Source of the DNA: an uncultured Actinomyces sp.
Lineage (GTDB): Bacteria > Actinomycetota > Actinomycetes > Actinomycetales > Actinomycetaceae
DNA length: 64,000 bases
Direction: 5' to 3'
Assembly (NCBI GenBank): GCA_900545825.1
Contig: URAS01000001.1
Span: 158,459 to 222,458, forward strand
The position numbers were made by a program, and so were the translations under genes. The notes below the pieces were generated by a model. The model did not search any database and had not been told where the DNA came from. It saw only the letters and a program-made list of their open reading frames with translations. Position 1 is the stretch's first letter. The number at the start of each line of letters is the position of its first letter. Positions 29,269-37,716 of this stretch are shown piece after piece.

Positions 29269-30149
29269 TTGCCGCGCTCCGCCATGAGCAGGCTGATCTC
29301 GTCGGCGTTCGTCCCGACCATCGCCTCGCCGAGGTTACGTGAGACGTCCGCCAACAGCTGCGGGTCGCGATAGTTCGTCACGGCCTGGACGATCGCGCGG
29401 GCCCGCTTCGCCGGGTCCCCGGAGGCGAAGATGCCGGAGCCGACGAAGACGCCCTCGGCGCCCAGCTCCATCATGAGGGCGGCGTCGGCGGGCGTCGCCA
29501 CACCCCCGGCCGCGAAGTTGACGACGGGCAGGCGCCCGGAGTCGTGGACCTCGCGCAGCAGAGCGGCGTTGACGCCCAGCCGCTTCGCGTGGTCGAGCAG
29601 TTCGTCCTCGCGCATCGCGGCGACCTGCCGGATCTGCGACATCATCGCCCGCATGTGGGTGACGGCCTGGACGACGTCGCCGGTGCCGGGCTCGCCCTTC
29701 GTCCGGATCATCGTCGCGCCCTCGTCGATGCGGCGCAGGGCTTCGCCGAGGTTCTTGGCGCCGCAAACAAACGGGACATCGAACGCCCGCTTGTCGATGT
29801 GGTAGACGGGATCGGCGGGCGTCAGTACCTCGGACTCGTCGATGTAGTCGATTTCCAGGGCCTGGAGGATGCGGGCCTCGGCGATGTGGCCGATGCGGCA
29901 CTTCGCCATGACGGGGATCGACACGGCCTCCTGGATGCCGGCGATCATCGCGGGATCCGACATGCGCGAGACGCCGCCGGCGGCGCGGATGTCGGCGGGG
30001 ATCCTCTCGAGCGCCATGACGGCGCAGGCGCCCGCGTCCTCGGCGATCTTCGCCTGCTCGGGCGTGGTGACGTCCATGATGACGCCGCCGACGAGCATCT
30101 GGGCGAGCTGGCGGTTGAGGGCGGTGCGGTCGGACTTCTCGGTGCTCAT
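29265..30149 (-). CDS. pdxS: Pyridoxal 5'-phosphate synthase lyase subunit PdxS
   Basis: 294 residues from the ATG at 30149, which has AGGAG 7 nt upstream. Condenses ribose 5-phosphate, glyceraldehyde 3-phosphate and ammonia to [51 protein letters not shown] and the second lysine region [12 protein letters not shown] are nearly invariant in the family and present here, as is the phosphate loop [30 protein letters not shown]. An open frame continues 25 codons upstream into the promoter region. Divergent from the MocR-type regulator. Confidence 0.97.
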   Translation of the reverse strand: MSTEKSDRTALNRQLAQMLVGGVIMDVTTPEQAKIAEDAGACAVMALERIPADIRAAGGVSRMSDPAMIAGIQEAVSIPVMAKCRIGHIAEARILQALEIDYIDESEVLTPADPVYHIDKRAFDVPFVCGAKNLGEALRRIDEGATMIRTKGEPGTGDVVQAVTHMRAMMSQIRQVAAMREDELLDHAKRLGVNAALLREVHDSGRLPVVNFAAGGVATPADAALMMELGAEGVFVGSGIFASGDPAKRARAIVQAVTNYRDPQLLADVSRNLGEAMVGTNADEISLLMAERGK

Positions 30150-30169
30150 GCGGAGCTCCTTGCGATCGA

Positions 30170-30198
30170 TTGACAACGAAACACGCCCACCGTAGGAA
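30170..30198 (+). promoter_or_regulatory. Promoter for the MocR-type regulator
   Basis: A consensus TTGACA (30170-30175), 17-bp spacer and TAGGAA (30193-30198). The transcript would carry a leader of about 75 nt before the GTG. It starts 21 bp from the pdxS ATG, on the other strand. Confidence 0.5.
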
Positions 30199-30244
30199 AC
30201 GCCGCGCCGCGTGAGAAGACCCATCTGACGACCGCGGGACCATG

Positions 30245-30271
30245 CCAGAATAAGACCAGATCACCACCAGA
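30245..30271. repeat. Three CCAGA direct repeats at 11-bp spacing, probable operator
   Basis: CCAGA occurs at 30245-30249, 30256-30260 and 30267-30271, exactly one helical turn apart, in the divergent region between pdxS and the MocR-type regulator. MocR/PdxR regulators are known to bind direct repeats. TATTCT on the minus strand (30248-30253) could be the pdxST -10, which would place the repeats across that promoter. Confidence 0.55.
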
Positions 30272-30280
30272 GGAGACGAC

Positions 30281-31708
30281 GTGCTTACTTACCCCCTCGG
30301 CCAACGGGGAAACCGCCCGCTCTACCAGTATCTGGCCGACCGCCTGCGCGACGACCTCGCCGCCGGCGTCATCTCCCCGGGCGAGCGGCTGCCGTCGAAG
30401 CGGCGGTTCGCCGAGCACCACGGGGTCTCGCTCGTCACCGTCGAGGCCGCCTACCGCACGCTCCTCGACGAGGGCTTCATCGAAGCCCGAGAGAGGCGCG
30501 GCTACTTCGCCGCCGCCCTCCGGCAGCCGGGCGCGTCCGCGACGCCGGCAGTCACGTCGTTGCCTCCCCTGCCCGTCCCCGCCGGCGAGTCGACGTTCCC
30601 CTACGCGACGTGGTCGCGGACGATCCGCGAAGTCCTCCGTGACGAGAACGAACGCTCTCTGGCCCTCGCCGCCGAATCCCCCGGCGCCATCCAGCTGCGT
30701 CAGGCGCTCACCGACCACATCCGGCGGTTCAACGGCCTCGAGGTCGACCCCGAGCGGATCGTCATCGGCGCGGGTTCGCAGACCCTCGATTCCCTCGTCG
30801 CCGACATGCTGGGGCCGCACGCCCACTTCGGCGTCGAGGACCCCGGCTATCCGCTGCTTCCCCGGCTTTACGAGGCCCGCGGTGTCGCGTGGTCACCGAT
30901 CCCGCTCGACGCCAGCGGGCTCAGTGTGGACGCGCTCGAGGACTCCGGGGTCACCGCGGCCCACGTCACGCCCTCCGCGCAGTTCCCCACGGGCATCGCC
31001 ATGCCGATGGCGCGCCGCTACGAGTTGCTCAGCTGGGCGTCGAAGCACGACGACCGCTACCTCATTGAGGACGACTACGCCCGCGAATTCGTCCTCGACG
31101 ACCCCGCGCTGCCTACGCTGGCGAGCATCGACCCCGCCGGCCGGGTCATTTACACGAACACGCTGACGCTGACGCTGGGTGCCGGGTTCCGGATGGGCTA
31201 CATGGTCCTCCCCGAACACCTCGTTCCCGTGTTCCACGAGCGGCTGGGCTTCCTCGCCTGCACGGTGTCCGCCCTCGAGCAGTTGGCGCTTGCACGATTC
31301 CTTGGTTCGGGCGGGTTCGAACGGCACATCCACCGGCTGCGCACCCACTATCGGCGCCTCCGCGAGCAGCTGGTCACTGCCCTGGCCGACGTTCCGGGCC
31401 TCGAAGTCGCCAGCGACCGGGTGGCCCCGCGCCTGCTCGTGCAAACCTCGCCCGACGCAACGGGGCGGGCGTGCGCGGCGTTCACCTGCCGCGGGGCGAC
31501 GTGCCGGCCGCTGGCCGACTTCCGCGTGAGTGGGAGGGACGAGGCGGATCCGACGACCCTCCTCGTCGACTACCGCGCGCTGGAAGGCGATAGCGTCGCC
31601 GAGCTGGCCGACCGGGTGCGGCACGCCCTGGCCGCCCCGAGCACTCACCCAGATACAGCGGCGGCGGGGCGCTTCGTGCGCCCCGCCGCCACCGATGACA
31701 ACGCGTGA
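30281..31708 (+). CDS. MocR/PdxR-family GntR regulator with aminotransferase domain lacking the PLP lysine
   Basis: 475 residues from a GTG with GAGGAG ahead. Residues about 10-75 are a GntR winged helix (LADRLRDDLAAGVISPGERLPSKRRFAEHHGVS). Residues about 110-460 are a class I aminotransferase-like domain with PSAQFPTG and IEDDYAREF. The segment that normally carries the PLP Schiff-base lysine, G-T-F-S-K-T-L, reads N-T-L-T-L-T-L (residues 293-299), putting leucine at 297, and is encoded by three tandem ACGCTG hexamers. The position divergent from pdxST suggests it controls them, as PdxR does in corynebacteria. Effector binding must differ from a covalent aldimine. Confidence 0.85.
   Translation: MLTYPLGQRGNRPLYQYLADRLRDDLAAGVISPGERLPSKRRFAEHHGVSLVTVEAAYRTLLDEGFIEARERRGYFAAALRQPGASATPAVTSLPPLPVPAGESTFPYATWSRTIREVLRDENERSLALAAESPGAIQLRQALTDHIRRFNGLEVDPERIVIGAGSQTLDSLVADMLGPHAHFGVEDPGYPLLPRLYEARGVAWSPIPLDASGLSVDALEDSGVTAAHVTPSAQFPTGIAMPMARRYELLSWASKHDDRYLIEDDYAREFVLDDPALPTLASIDPAGRVIYTNTLTLTLGAGFRMGYMVLPEHLVPVFHERLGFLACTVSALEQLALARFLGSGGFERHIHRLRTHYRRLREQLVTALADVPGLEVASDRVAPRLLVQTSPDATGRACAAFTCRGATCRPLADFRVSGRDEADPTTLLVDYRALEGDSVAELADRVRHALAAPSTHPDTAAAGRFVRPAATDDNA
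31660..31690. terminator. Strong hairpin inside the 3' end of the regulator gene, likely aspS terminator
   Basis: Perfect 13-bp GC stem (31660-31672 with 31678-31690) and a TTCGT loop. It lies 29 nt beyond the aspS stop on the minus strand, but within the last 17 codons of the MocR-type gene on the plus strand. Confidence 0.7.
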
Positions 31709-31718
31709 AAGACCGAGA

Positions 31719-33506
31719 TTACTCGGCGTCCTCCTCATCCTCGGGCACGTAGTCGACGCCGGCCTCGGCACGCTGCTCCGGCGTAATCGGGGCCGGCGCG
31801 TCGGTCAGCGGGTCGTAGCCGCCACCCGACTTCGGGAAGGCGATGACGTCGCGGATCGAGTCGGAGTGGCTCATGAGGCCGACGATGCGGTCCCAGCCGA
31901 AGGCGACGCCGCCGTGCGGGGGCGCGCCGTACTTGAACGCGGTGAGGAGGAAGCCGAACTTCTCCTGCGCCTGCTCCTCGGTGATGCCCATGACCTTGAA
32001 GACGCGCTCCTGGACGTCGCGGCGGTGGATACGGATCGAGCCGCCGCCGATCTCGTTGCCGTTGAGGACGATGTCGTAGGCGTAGGCCAGGGCGTTGCCC
32101 GGGTCTTCCTCGAAGCGGTCGAGCCACTCGGGCTTCGGCGAGGTGAACGCGTGGTGGACGGCCGTCCAGGCCGACGAGCCCAGCGAGACGTCGCCCTCGG
32201 CCTTGGCGGCGGCCGACGGCTTGAACAGCGGCGCGTCGACGACCCAGACGAACTTCCATTCGTTGTCGTCGATCAAGCCGCAACGCTTGCCGATCTCGAG
32301 GCGGGCCGCGCCGAGGAGGGCGCGCGCCGAATCGACGTCGCCGGCGCCGAAGAAGATGCAGTCGCCCGGCTTCGCGCCGGTCGCCTCGAGGAGGCCATCG
32401 CGCTCGGCTTCGGAGATGTTCTTGGCCACCGGGCCGCCGACGGTGCCGTCCTCGGCGACCGTCACGTAGGCGAGGCCCTTGGCGCCGCGCGAGCGGGCCC
32501 AGTCCTGCCACTTGTCGAACGTCCGTCGGGGCTGCGAGCCGCCGCCCGGCATGACGACGGCGCCGACGTAGTCGGCCTGGAAGACGCGGAACGGCGTGTC
32601 CTTGAAGTACTCGGACATATCGACGAGCTCGAGGCCGAAGCGCAGGTCCGGCTTGTCCGTCCCGTACTTCTCCATCGCCTCGGCGAAGGTCATCCGCGGA
32701 ATCGGGAGGGCGACGTCGACGTCGATGAGGGCGAAGACGTTCTTCAGCACCTGCTCGGCCACGGCGATGACGTCGTCCTGGTCGACGAACGACATCTCGA
32801 TGTCCAGCTGGGTGAACTCGGGCTGGCGGTCGGCGCGGAAGTCCTCGTCGCGGTAGCAGCGGGCGATCTGGTAGTACCGCTCCATGCCGCCGACCATGAG
32901 GAGCTGCTTGAACAGCTGGGGCGACTGGGGCAGGGCATACCAGGAACCGGGCGCGAGGCGCGCGGGCACGAGGAAGTCGCGGGCGCCCTCGGGCGTCGAA
33001 CGGGTGAGCGTCGGGGTCTCGACCTCGACGAAGCCCAGTTCGTCGAGCGTGTCGCGCGCGGCCTTCGAGACCTTCGAGCGGAGGACGATCGCGTCGTGGA
33101 TCGGCTTGCGACGCAGGTCGAGGTAACGGTAGCGCAGCCGGGTTTCCTCACCCACCTGGCTGGAGTCCTCCGCGTGCTCCGAAACCTGGAAAGGCAGGGC
33201 GGCCGCCGGGTTGAGGACCTCGACGGTGTCGGCGAAAACCTCGATCTCGCCGGTGGGAAGCGTCGGGTTCTCGTTGCCCTCGGGGCGGGCCTCGACGCGG
33301 CCGGTGACCTTGATGACGTATTCGGCACGCAGCTCGGACGCCACCGCCTCGTCGTGGATGACCACCTGAGCGATACCCGAGGCATCGCGCAGATCGATAA
33401 ACGCCACGCCACCGTGGTCACGCCGACGATCGACCCAGCCCGCGAGGGTGACGGTCTCGCCGACATTGTTCGCACGAAGGCTCCCAGCGTAGTGAGTTCT
33501 CTCCAC
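31719..33506 (-). CDS. aspS: Aspartyl-tRNA synthetase
   Basis: 595 residues from the GTG at 33506, preceded by AAAGGA at 9 nt; an ATG eight codons earlier lacks a ribosome binding site. Class IIb synthetase. N-terminal OB-fold anticodon-binding domain ([26 protein letters not shown]), catalytic core with [40 protein letters not shown] (motif 2), the bacterial GAD insertion (about 290-420), and motif 3 GVAFGWDRI. Whether it is discriminating or also charges tRNA-Asn depends on GatCAB genes not seen here. It ends 10 nt from the convergent regulator gene. Confidence 0.96.
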   Translation of the reverse strand: MERTHYAGSLRANNVGETVTLAGWVDRRRDHGGVAFIDLRDASGIAQVVIHDEAVASELRAEYVIKVTGRVEARPEGNENPTLPTGEIEVFADTVEVLNPAAALPFQVSEHAEDSSQVGEETRLRYRYLDLRRKPIHDAIVLRSKVSKAARDTLDELGFVEVETPTLTRSTPEGARDFLVPARLAPGSWYALPQSPQLFKQLLMVGGMERYYQIARCYRDEDFRADRQPEFTQLDIEMSFVDQDDVIAVAEQVLKNVFALIDVDVALPIPRMTFAEAMEKYGTDKPDLRFGLELVDMSEYFKDTPFRVFQADYVGAVVMPGGGSQPRRTFDKWQDWARSRGAKGLAYVTVAEDGTVGGPVAKNISEAERDGLLEATGAKPGDCIFFGAGDVDSARALLGAARLEIGKRCGLIDDNEWKFVWVVDAPLFKPSAAAKAEGDVSLGSSAWTAVHHAFTSPKPEWLDRFEEDPGNALAYAYDIVLNGNEIGGGSIRIHRRDVQERVFKVMGITEEQAQEKFGFLLTAFKYGAPPHGGVAFGWDRIVGLMSHSDSIRDVIAFPKSGGGYDPLTDAPAPITPEQRAEAGVDYVPEDEEDAE

Positions 33507-33656
33507 GATCCGGTTCCTTTCTTGAGACATTGACTTGGATTCCTCTCAACTGTAGTTGTCGCGCGGGTCATAACGCGAACCAGGGACCAGTGACGGTGGG
33601 AGAACACACACCGTCCCCGCTAGGTTGGGCGCAGCCTGGGCGTTAGGGTGGAGGGA

Positions 33657-33716
33657 ATGGCCACCGTGGCCGTTTCTTCACTTCTACCGACAGGTATCCC
33701 GCATGAATTTCCTTGA
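33657..33716 (+). CDS. Possible 19-codon upstream ORF before the DEAD-box helicase
   Basis: ATG 33657 to TGA 33716 with GGAGG only 2 nt before the ATG. It overlaps the helicase start by 14 nt in another frame. It could couple or limit helicase translation, but the short spacing makes this uncertain. Confidence 0.25.
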   Translation: MATVAVSSLLPTGIPHEFP

Positions 33717-35472
33717 CCTCCCGCTGCCCGACGAGCTGCTTTCCGCCGTCGCCGACCTGGGGTTCACCACGCCCACGCAGATCCAAGAGGAGGCCATCCC
33801 CGCTCTCATCGACGGACGCGACGTCGTCGGTATCGCCCAGACGGGTACGGGCAAGACCGCTGCGTTCGGCCTGCCGCTGCTCGCCGCCATCTCCTCCGAG
33901 CCGGGCCTTCAGGCGCTCGTCCTCGCGCCGACCCGCGAACTGGCCCAGCAGTCGGCCAAGGCGATCGAGTCGTTCGCTCAGTCGATGCCCGACGTCGGCG
34001 TCGTCTGCGTCTACGGCGGCTCGCCCTACGGCCCCCAGATCGGGGCTTTGCGCCACGGCGTCCAGGTGTGCGTCGGCACGCCGGGCCGCATCATCGACCT
34101 CATGGACCGCGGCGAGTTGGTCCTCGACAACCTCAGGTTCTTCGTCCTCGACGAGGCCGACGAGATGCTGCGGATGGGGTTCGCCGAGGACGTCGAACGG
34201 ATCTCGGCCGATATTCCGGCCGACGCCCACAAGGCCCTGTTCTCGGCGACCATGCCGCCGGCGATCCTCCGCGTCGCCGACCAGTACCTCAACGATCCCG
34301 TCTCGATCGAGGTCGCCCCACAGTCGTCGACGGTCGAGACCGTCGCCCAGACCTACGCGGTCGTCCCCTTCAAGTTCAAGATGGAGGCCCTTTCCCGCGT
34401 CCTCGCGACGATGGACGCCGAGGCGGCGATCGTCTTCGTCCGCACCCGCGCGGACGCCGAGGGGATCGCCACTGACCTCCAGCAAATCGGGATCAAGGCG
34501 GCGGCCCTGTCCGGCGACGTCGCCCAGGACGAGCGCGAACGAATCATCGCCCGGCTGCGCAGCGGCAAGCTTGACGTCCTCGTCGCCACCGACGTGGCTG
34601 CGCGCGGCCTCGACGTCGAGCGGCTGGGGCTCGTCGTCAACTACGACGTCCCCCGCGAGGCCGAGGCCTACGTCCACCGCATCGGCCGCACGGGCCGCGC
34701 GGGACGCGAGGGCCGTGCCCTCACGTTCTTTACGCCGCGCGAACGCTACCGGCTGACGAAGATCGAGAAGCTCACGGGCACGCCGATGGAGGAAACCCAC
34801 GTCCCCTCCCCCGCCCAGGTCAGCGACTTTCGCGCCCAGGCGCTGCTCGAGCGCTGCGCCGACCGCCTCGAGACCGGCGAGATGGACGTCTACTACCACG
34901 CCCTCCAGGACGCCCAGCGGACGACGGGCATGGATATCGGCGACCTCGCCGCGGCCCTGCTGGCCCTGGCTGCCGGCGACCTCGGGCCCGAACCGTCGCG
35001 CAAGCGCGGCCACGGACGCATCCGCCGCGAGGAGGAGGTCGACGAGTACGGCCGCTTTGTCTCCGCGACGTTCGAGGGCGGCCGCGACAAGGCGCCGAAA
35101 CAGGGACGCGTCGCCCGGACGAACCGGCGCCAGTCTTCGCGCCACCCCGCGCTCCACGGCGCTCGGAAATACCGCATCGAGGTCGGCAAGCGCGACGGCG
35201 TCAGCCCCGGCGCGATCGTCGGCGCGATCACCGGCGAGGGCGGGATCCCCGGCAAGGCGCTGGGTGCGATCGACATTTTCCCTTCGTTCTCGCTGGTCGA
35301 GATTGCGGGCCTGGAAAAGAAGCAGGCGGCCCGGATCTCCCGTGCCCGCGTCGCCGGCCGCAGCCTGCGCATCCGCGAGGATTCCGGCCCCAAACACGCC
35401 GACAAGCGGCGCTTTAACGACGACCGCGGCGCCCACAAGGAGCGCCGCGGCAAGAAGTCGTCGGATCGGTAA
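33703..35472 (+). CDS. DEAD-box ATP-dependent RNA helicase, DeaD/CsdA type
   Basis: 589 residues from the ATG at 33703. Q motif FTTPTQIQEEAIP, motif I AQTGTGKT, Ia PTRELAQQ, II DEAD (LDEADEML), III SAT, IV-VI TDVAARGLDVE and YVHRIGRTGRAG are all intact. After the two RecA domains (about 1-370) come a helical dimerisation-like segment and a DbpA/CsdA RNA-binding domain (RKYRIEVGKRDGVSPGAIVGAITGEGGIPGKALGAIDIFPSFSLVEI). The tail is basic and low in complexity. Such helicases act in ribosome assembly and cold adaptation. It ends 3 nt from the convergent hisS. Confidence 0.92.
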   Translation: MNFLDLPLPDELLSAVADLGFTTPTQIQEEAIPALIDGRDVVGIAQTGTGKTAAFGLPLLAAISSEPGLQALVLAPTRELAQQSAKAIESFAQSMPDVGVVCVYGGSPYGPQIGALRHGVQVCVGTPGRIIDLMDRGELVLDNLRFFVLDEADEMLRMGFAEDVERISADIPADAHKALFSATMPPAILRVADQYLNDPVSIEVAPQSSTVETVAQTYAVVPFKFKMEALSRVLATMDAEAAIVFVRTRADAEGIATDLQQIGIKAAALSGDVAQDERERIIARLRSGKLDVLVATDVAARGLDVERLGLVVNYDVPREAEAYVHRIGRTGRAGREGRALTFFTPRERYRLTKIEKLTGTPMEETHVPSPAQVSDFRAQALLERCADRLETGEMDVYYHALQDAQRTTGMDIGDLAAALLALAAGDLGPEPSRKRGHGRIRREEEVDEYGRFVSATFEGGRDKAPKQGRVARTNRRQSSRHPALHGARKYRIEVGKRDGVSPGAIVGAITGEGGIPGKALGAIDIFPSFSLVEIAGLEKKQAARISRARVAGRSLRIREDSGPKHADKRRFNDDRGAHKERRGKKSSDR

Positions 35473-35475
35473 CCG

Positions 35476-36807
35476 CTAGTCGGCTTCGACGGCCTCGACG
35501 CGCGGATACAGGTCCGCCTCGGGCGGGTTCCACGTCTGGGCGTCGGCGACAGCCTGCTCGCCCGAGCGGATGTCCTTGACCTCGCCCGTCTCCGGGAACC
35601 AGACGAACGGGATGCCCCGCTTGTCGGCGAACTTGATCTGCTTGCCGAACTTCGCGGCTTCGGGCGCCACATCGGTGGCGATCCCGCGCGAACGCAGGGT
35701 GGCCGCGACGTCTTCGGACTGCTCGCGCGAGTCCTCGCTGGTCACGGCGACGAGGACAACGGTCGGTACCTTGCGCGACACCGTCACCATGCCGGCCGAA
35801 ATCATCCGCGACACGAGGCGCGAGACGCCGATCGACAGGCCCACGCCGGGGAACGTCCGCTTGCCGGAGTGGACGAGCGAGTCGTAACGCCCGCCCGAGC
35901 AGATCGAGCCCAGGTCCTCGTGGCCCGCGATCTCGGTCTCGTAGACCGTGCCCGTGTAGTAGTCGAGGCCACGCGCGATCCGCAGGGCCGCGCGGACCCT
36001 CCCGGGCGCGCGGCGCTCGGCCTGCTCCAGCAGCGCGGTGAGTTCGGCAAGGCCGGTCTCGAGCGTCGGCGAGGTTACCCCGAGGGCGGCCAGGCCCTCG
36101 CGGACGGCCGCCGCGTCGCCACTGATCGTCGCCATCTGGGCGAGCTTCTCGATCGCTTCGTCGGCGAAACCGAGCTCGCGCATCTCGTCCGCGACGCCCT
36201 CGGCGCCGATCTTGTCGAGCTTGTCGAGGCACCGCAGGGCGCCCTCGACGTCCTCGACACCCAGGGCCTCGCAGAAGCCCTGGACGACCTTGCGGTTGTT
36301 GACGAGGATCGTCACCGGCGGAATCGGCAGGGCCTCGAGGGCGTCGGCCATGACAAGGGCGACCTCGACCTCGTAGGCGAAAGGCAGCGACCCGTCGCCG
36401 ACGACGTCGATATCGGCCTGGACGAACTCGCGGAAGCGACCGTCCTGGGGCCGCTCGCCGCGCCAGACCTTCTGGATCTGATACCGCTTAAACGGAAAAT
36501 CGAGGCGTCCCGAGTTTTCCCGAACGTAGCGCGCAAAGGGAACCGTCAGGTCGAAATGGAGGCCCAGTTGCTTCTTCGACTGCGCCGCGCGGAGCGGATC
36601 CTCCTGGAGGCGCCGCAGCAGATAGATCTCCTTCGACGTCTCGCCTTTCGCCAGCAGCTCCTTCACCGGCTCGATGGCACGGGTCTCGATGCCGGCAAAC
36701 CCGTGCAGCTCGAACGTCCGCCGCAGAGTGTGGATGACCGACATTTCGACGATCCGGGCCTCGAGGTCGCCCTCGGGAAACCCGGAGAGGGACACAAGAT
36801 TCTCCAT
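35476..36807 (-). CDS. hisS: Histidyl-tRNA synthetase
   Basis: 443 residues with AAAGGAGAA upstream of the ATG. Class IIa synthetase: motif 1 region near VIHTLRRTFELHGF, motif 2 RYQIQKVWRGERPQDGRFREFVQADIDVVG, the histidine-binding RGLDYYTGTVYE, and SGGRYDSLV. The C-terminal anticodon-binding domain follows. The start MENLVSLSGFPE differs slightly from the usual KGTxD opening and belongs to the long actinobacterial form. The MBL hydrolase gene precedes it by 37 nt, as in Mycobacterium. Confidence 0.95.
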   Translation of the reverse strand: MENLVSLSGFPEGDLEARIVEMSVIHTLRRTFELHGFAGIETRAIEPVKELLAKGETSKEIYLLRRLQEDPLRAAQSKKQLGLHFDLTVPFARYVRENSGRLDFPFKRYQIQKVWRGERPQDGRFREFVQADIDVVGDGSLPFAYEVEVALVMADALEALPIPPVTILVNNRKVVQGFCEALGVEDVEGALRCLDKLDKIGAEGVADEMRELGFADEAIEKLAQMATISGDAAAVREGLAALGVTSPTLETGLAELTALLEQAERRAPGRVRAALRIARGLDYYTGTVYETEIAGHEDLGSICSGGRYDSLVHSGKRTFPGVGLSIGVSRLVSRMISAGMVTVSRKVPTVVLVAVTSEDSREQSEDVAATLRSRGIATDVAPEAAKFGKQIKFADKRGIPFVWFPETGEVKDIRSGEQAVADAQTWNPPEADLYPRVEAVEAD

Positions 36808-36844
36808 AGTGGTCGTTCTCCTTTCGTCTTAACCCTAACGGCTG

Positions 36845-37567
36845 CTAGCCGACGTGCCGCGCCTGGTTCAGGTACGGGTTGGTCGCCGACTCCTTCTTCA
36901 TCGTCGTCGCGGGTCCGTGGCCTGGCAGGAGCACCGTCTCGGGATCGACGACGTTGAGGAGCGTCCGCAGCGTCTGGAGCATGAGACGCGAATCACTGCC
37001 GGGCAGGTCGGAGCGGCCGACCGACCCGGCAAAGATGACGTCGCCGTCGAAGCACAGCAGCCTGGCGTCCTCGCCGGCCACCGTCTGGTTGCCGTCCCGA
37101 ATCGGGCCGGCCGTGAAGAACAGCGACGACCCTTCGGAGTGGCCGGGCGCGGGCAGCATCCGCACGCCAACGCCCTCGACGAGGTCGACCGTGGCCGAGA
37201 GCGCCTCCTGGGGAACCGGCTGGACGTTCGCGGGCTTGACCCACGGCGTCGGCAGTTGTTCGAGCAGGGGGACGAACATCTCGCCAACGATCTCGGGCGC
37301 CGCGGGATTCTCCATCCGGTAGAGGTCGGGCTGTGGCACGTAGACGGGCGCGTCGCCCGCGACGGCCGCGGCGTCCCACACGTGGTCGAGGTGTCCGTGC
37401 GTCGCGAGGACCGCGCCGACCGAAAGGTCCCAGCGGGCGAGGACGTCGCCCAGGCGATCCGCGATACCGACGCCGGGATCGACGACGAGGGCGGGCGCTC
37501 CGGCGGCCGGTGCGCACACGTAACAGTTCGCATCAAGGAAGGGAGAAACAAGCGATTCGACAATCAT
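36845..37567 (-). CDS. MBL-fold metallo-hydrolase, glyoxalase II-like
   Basis: 240 residues. The metal-binding motif THGHLDHVWD (HxHxDH) lies near residue 57, and further ligands are seen in APGHSEGS, DVIFAGSVGRSD and LPGHGPAT, so both zinc sites are complete. These features fit hydroxyacylglutathione-hydrolase-like proteins, although actinobacteria lack glutathione, so the thiol ester substrate is unknown. It is the counterpart of the gene found upstream of hisS in Mycobacterium. No ribosome binding site; TAGGGT is 7 nt before the ATG. Confidence 0.88.
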   Translation of the reverse strand: MIVESLVSPFLDANCYVCAPAAGAPALVVDPGVGIADRLGDVLARWDLSVGAVLATHGHLDHVWDAAAVAGDAPVYVPQPDLYRMENPAAPEIVGEMFVPLLEQLPTPWVKPANVQPVPQEALSATVDLVEGVGVRMLPAPGHSEGSSLFFTAGPIRDGNQTVAGEDARLLCFDGDVIFAGSVGRSDLPGSDSRLMLQTLRTLLNVVDPETVLLPGHGPATTMKKESATNPYLNQARHVG

Positions 37568-37574
37568 GAAGTCA

Positions 37575-37580
37575 ACCCTA
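37575..37580 (-). promoter_or_regulatory. -10-like hexamer of the MBL hydrolase, leaderless
   Basis: TAGGGT on the minus strand 7 nt before the ATG at 37567, with no Shine-Dalgarno. Confidence 0.4.
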
Positions 37581-37716
37581 GTGCCCGCGCGAGGAAGAAA
37601 CGACGCGCAGTAAGGTGACCTGCCGCCGTATTGTGCCTAGACTAGGGGTGCACTTGACATGACGTACGGGGCATGGTTTCGGCCTGACCCCCACACCTTG
37701 AGATAAAGGAACCGCA

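Noticed and set aside
31530..33533. 667-codon open frame on the plus strand
   Set aside because: Antisense to aspS; shadow frame caused by high GC and rare stops.
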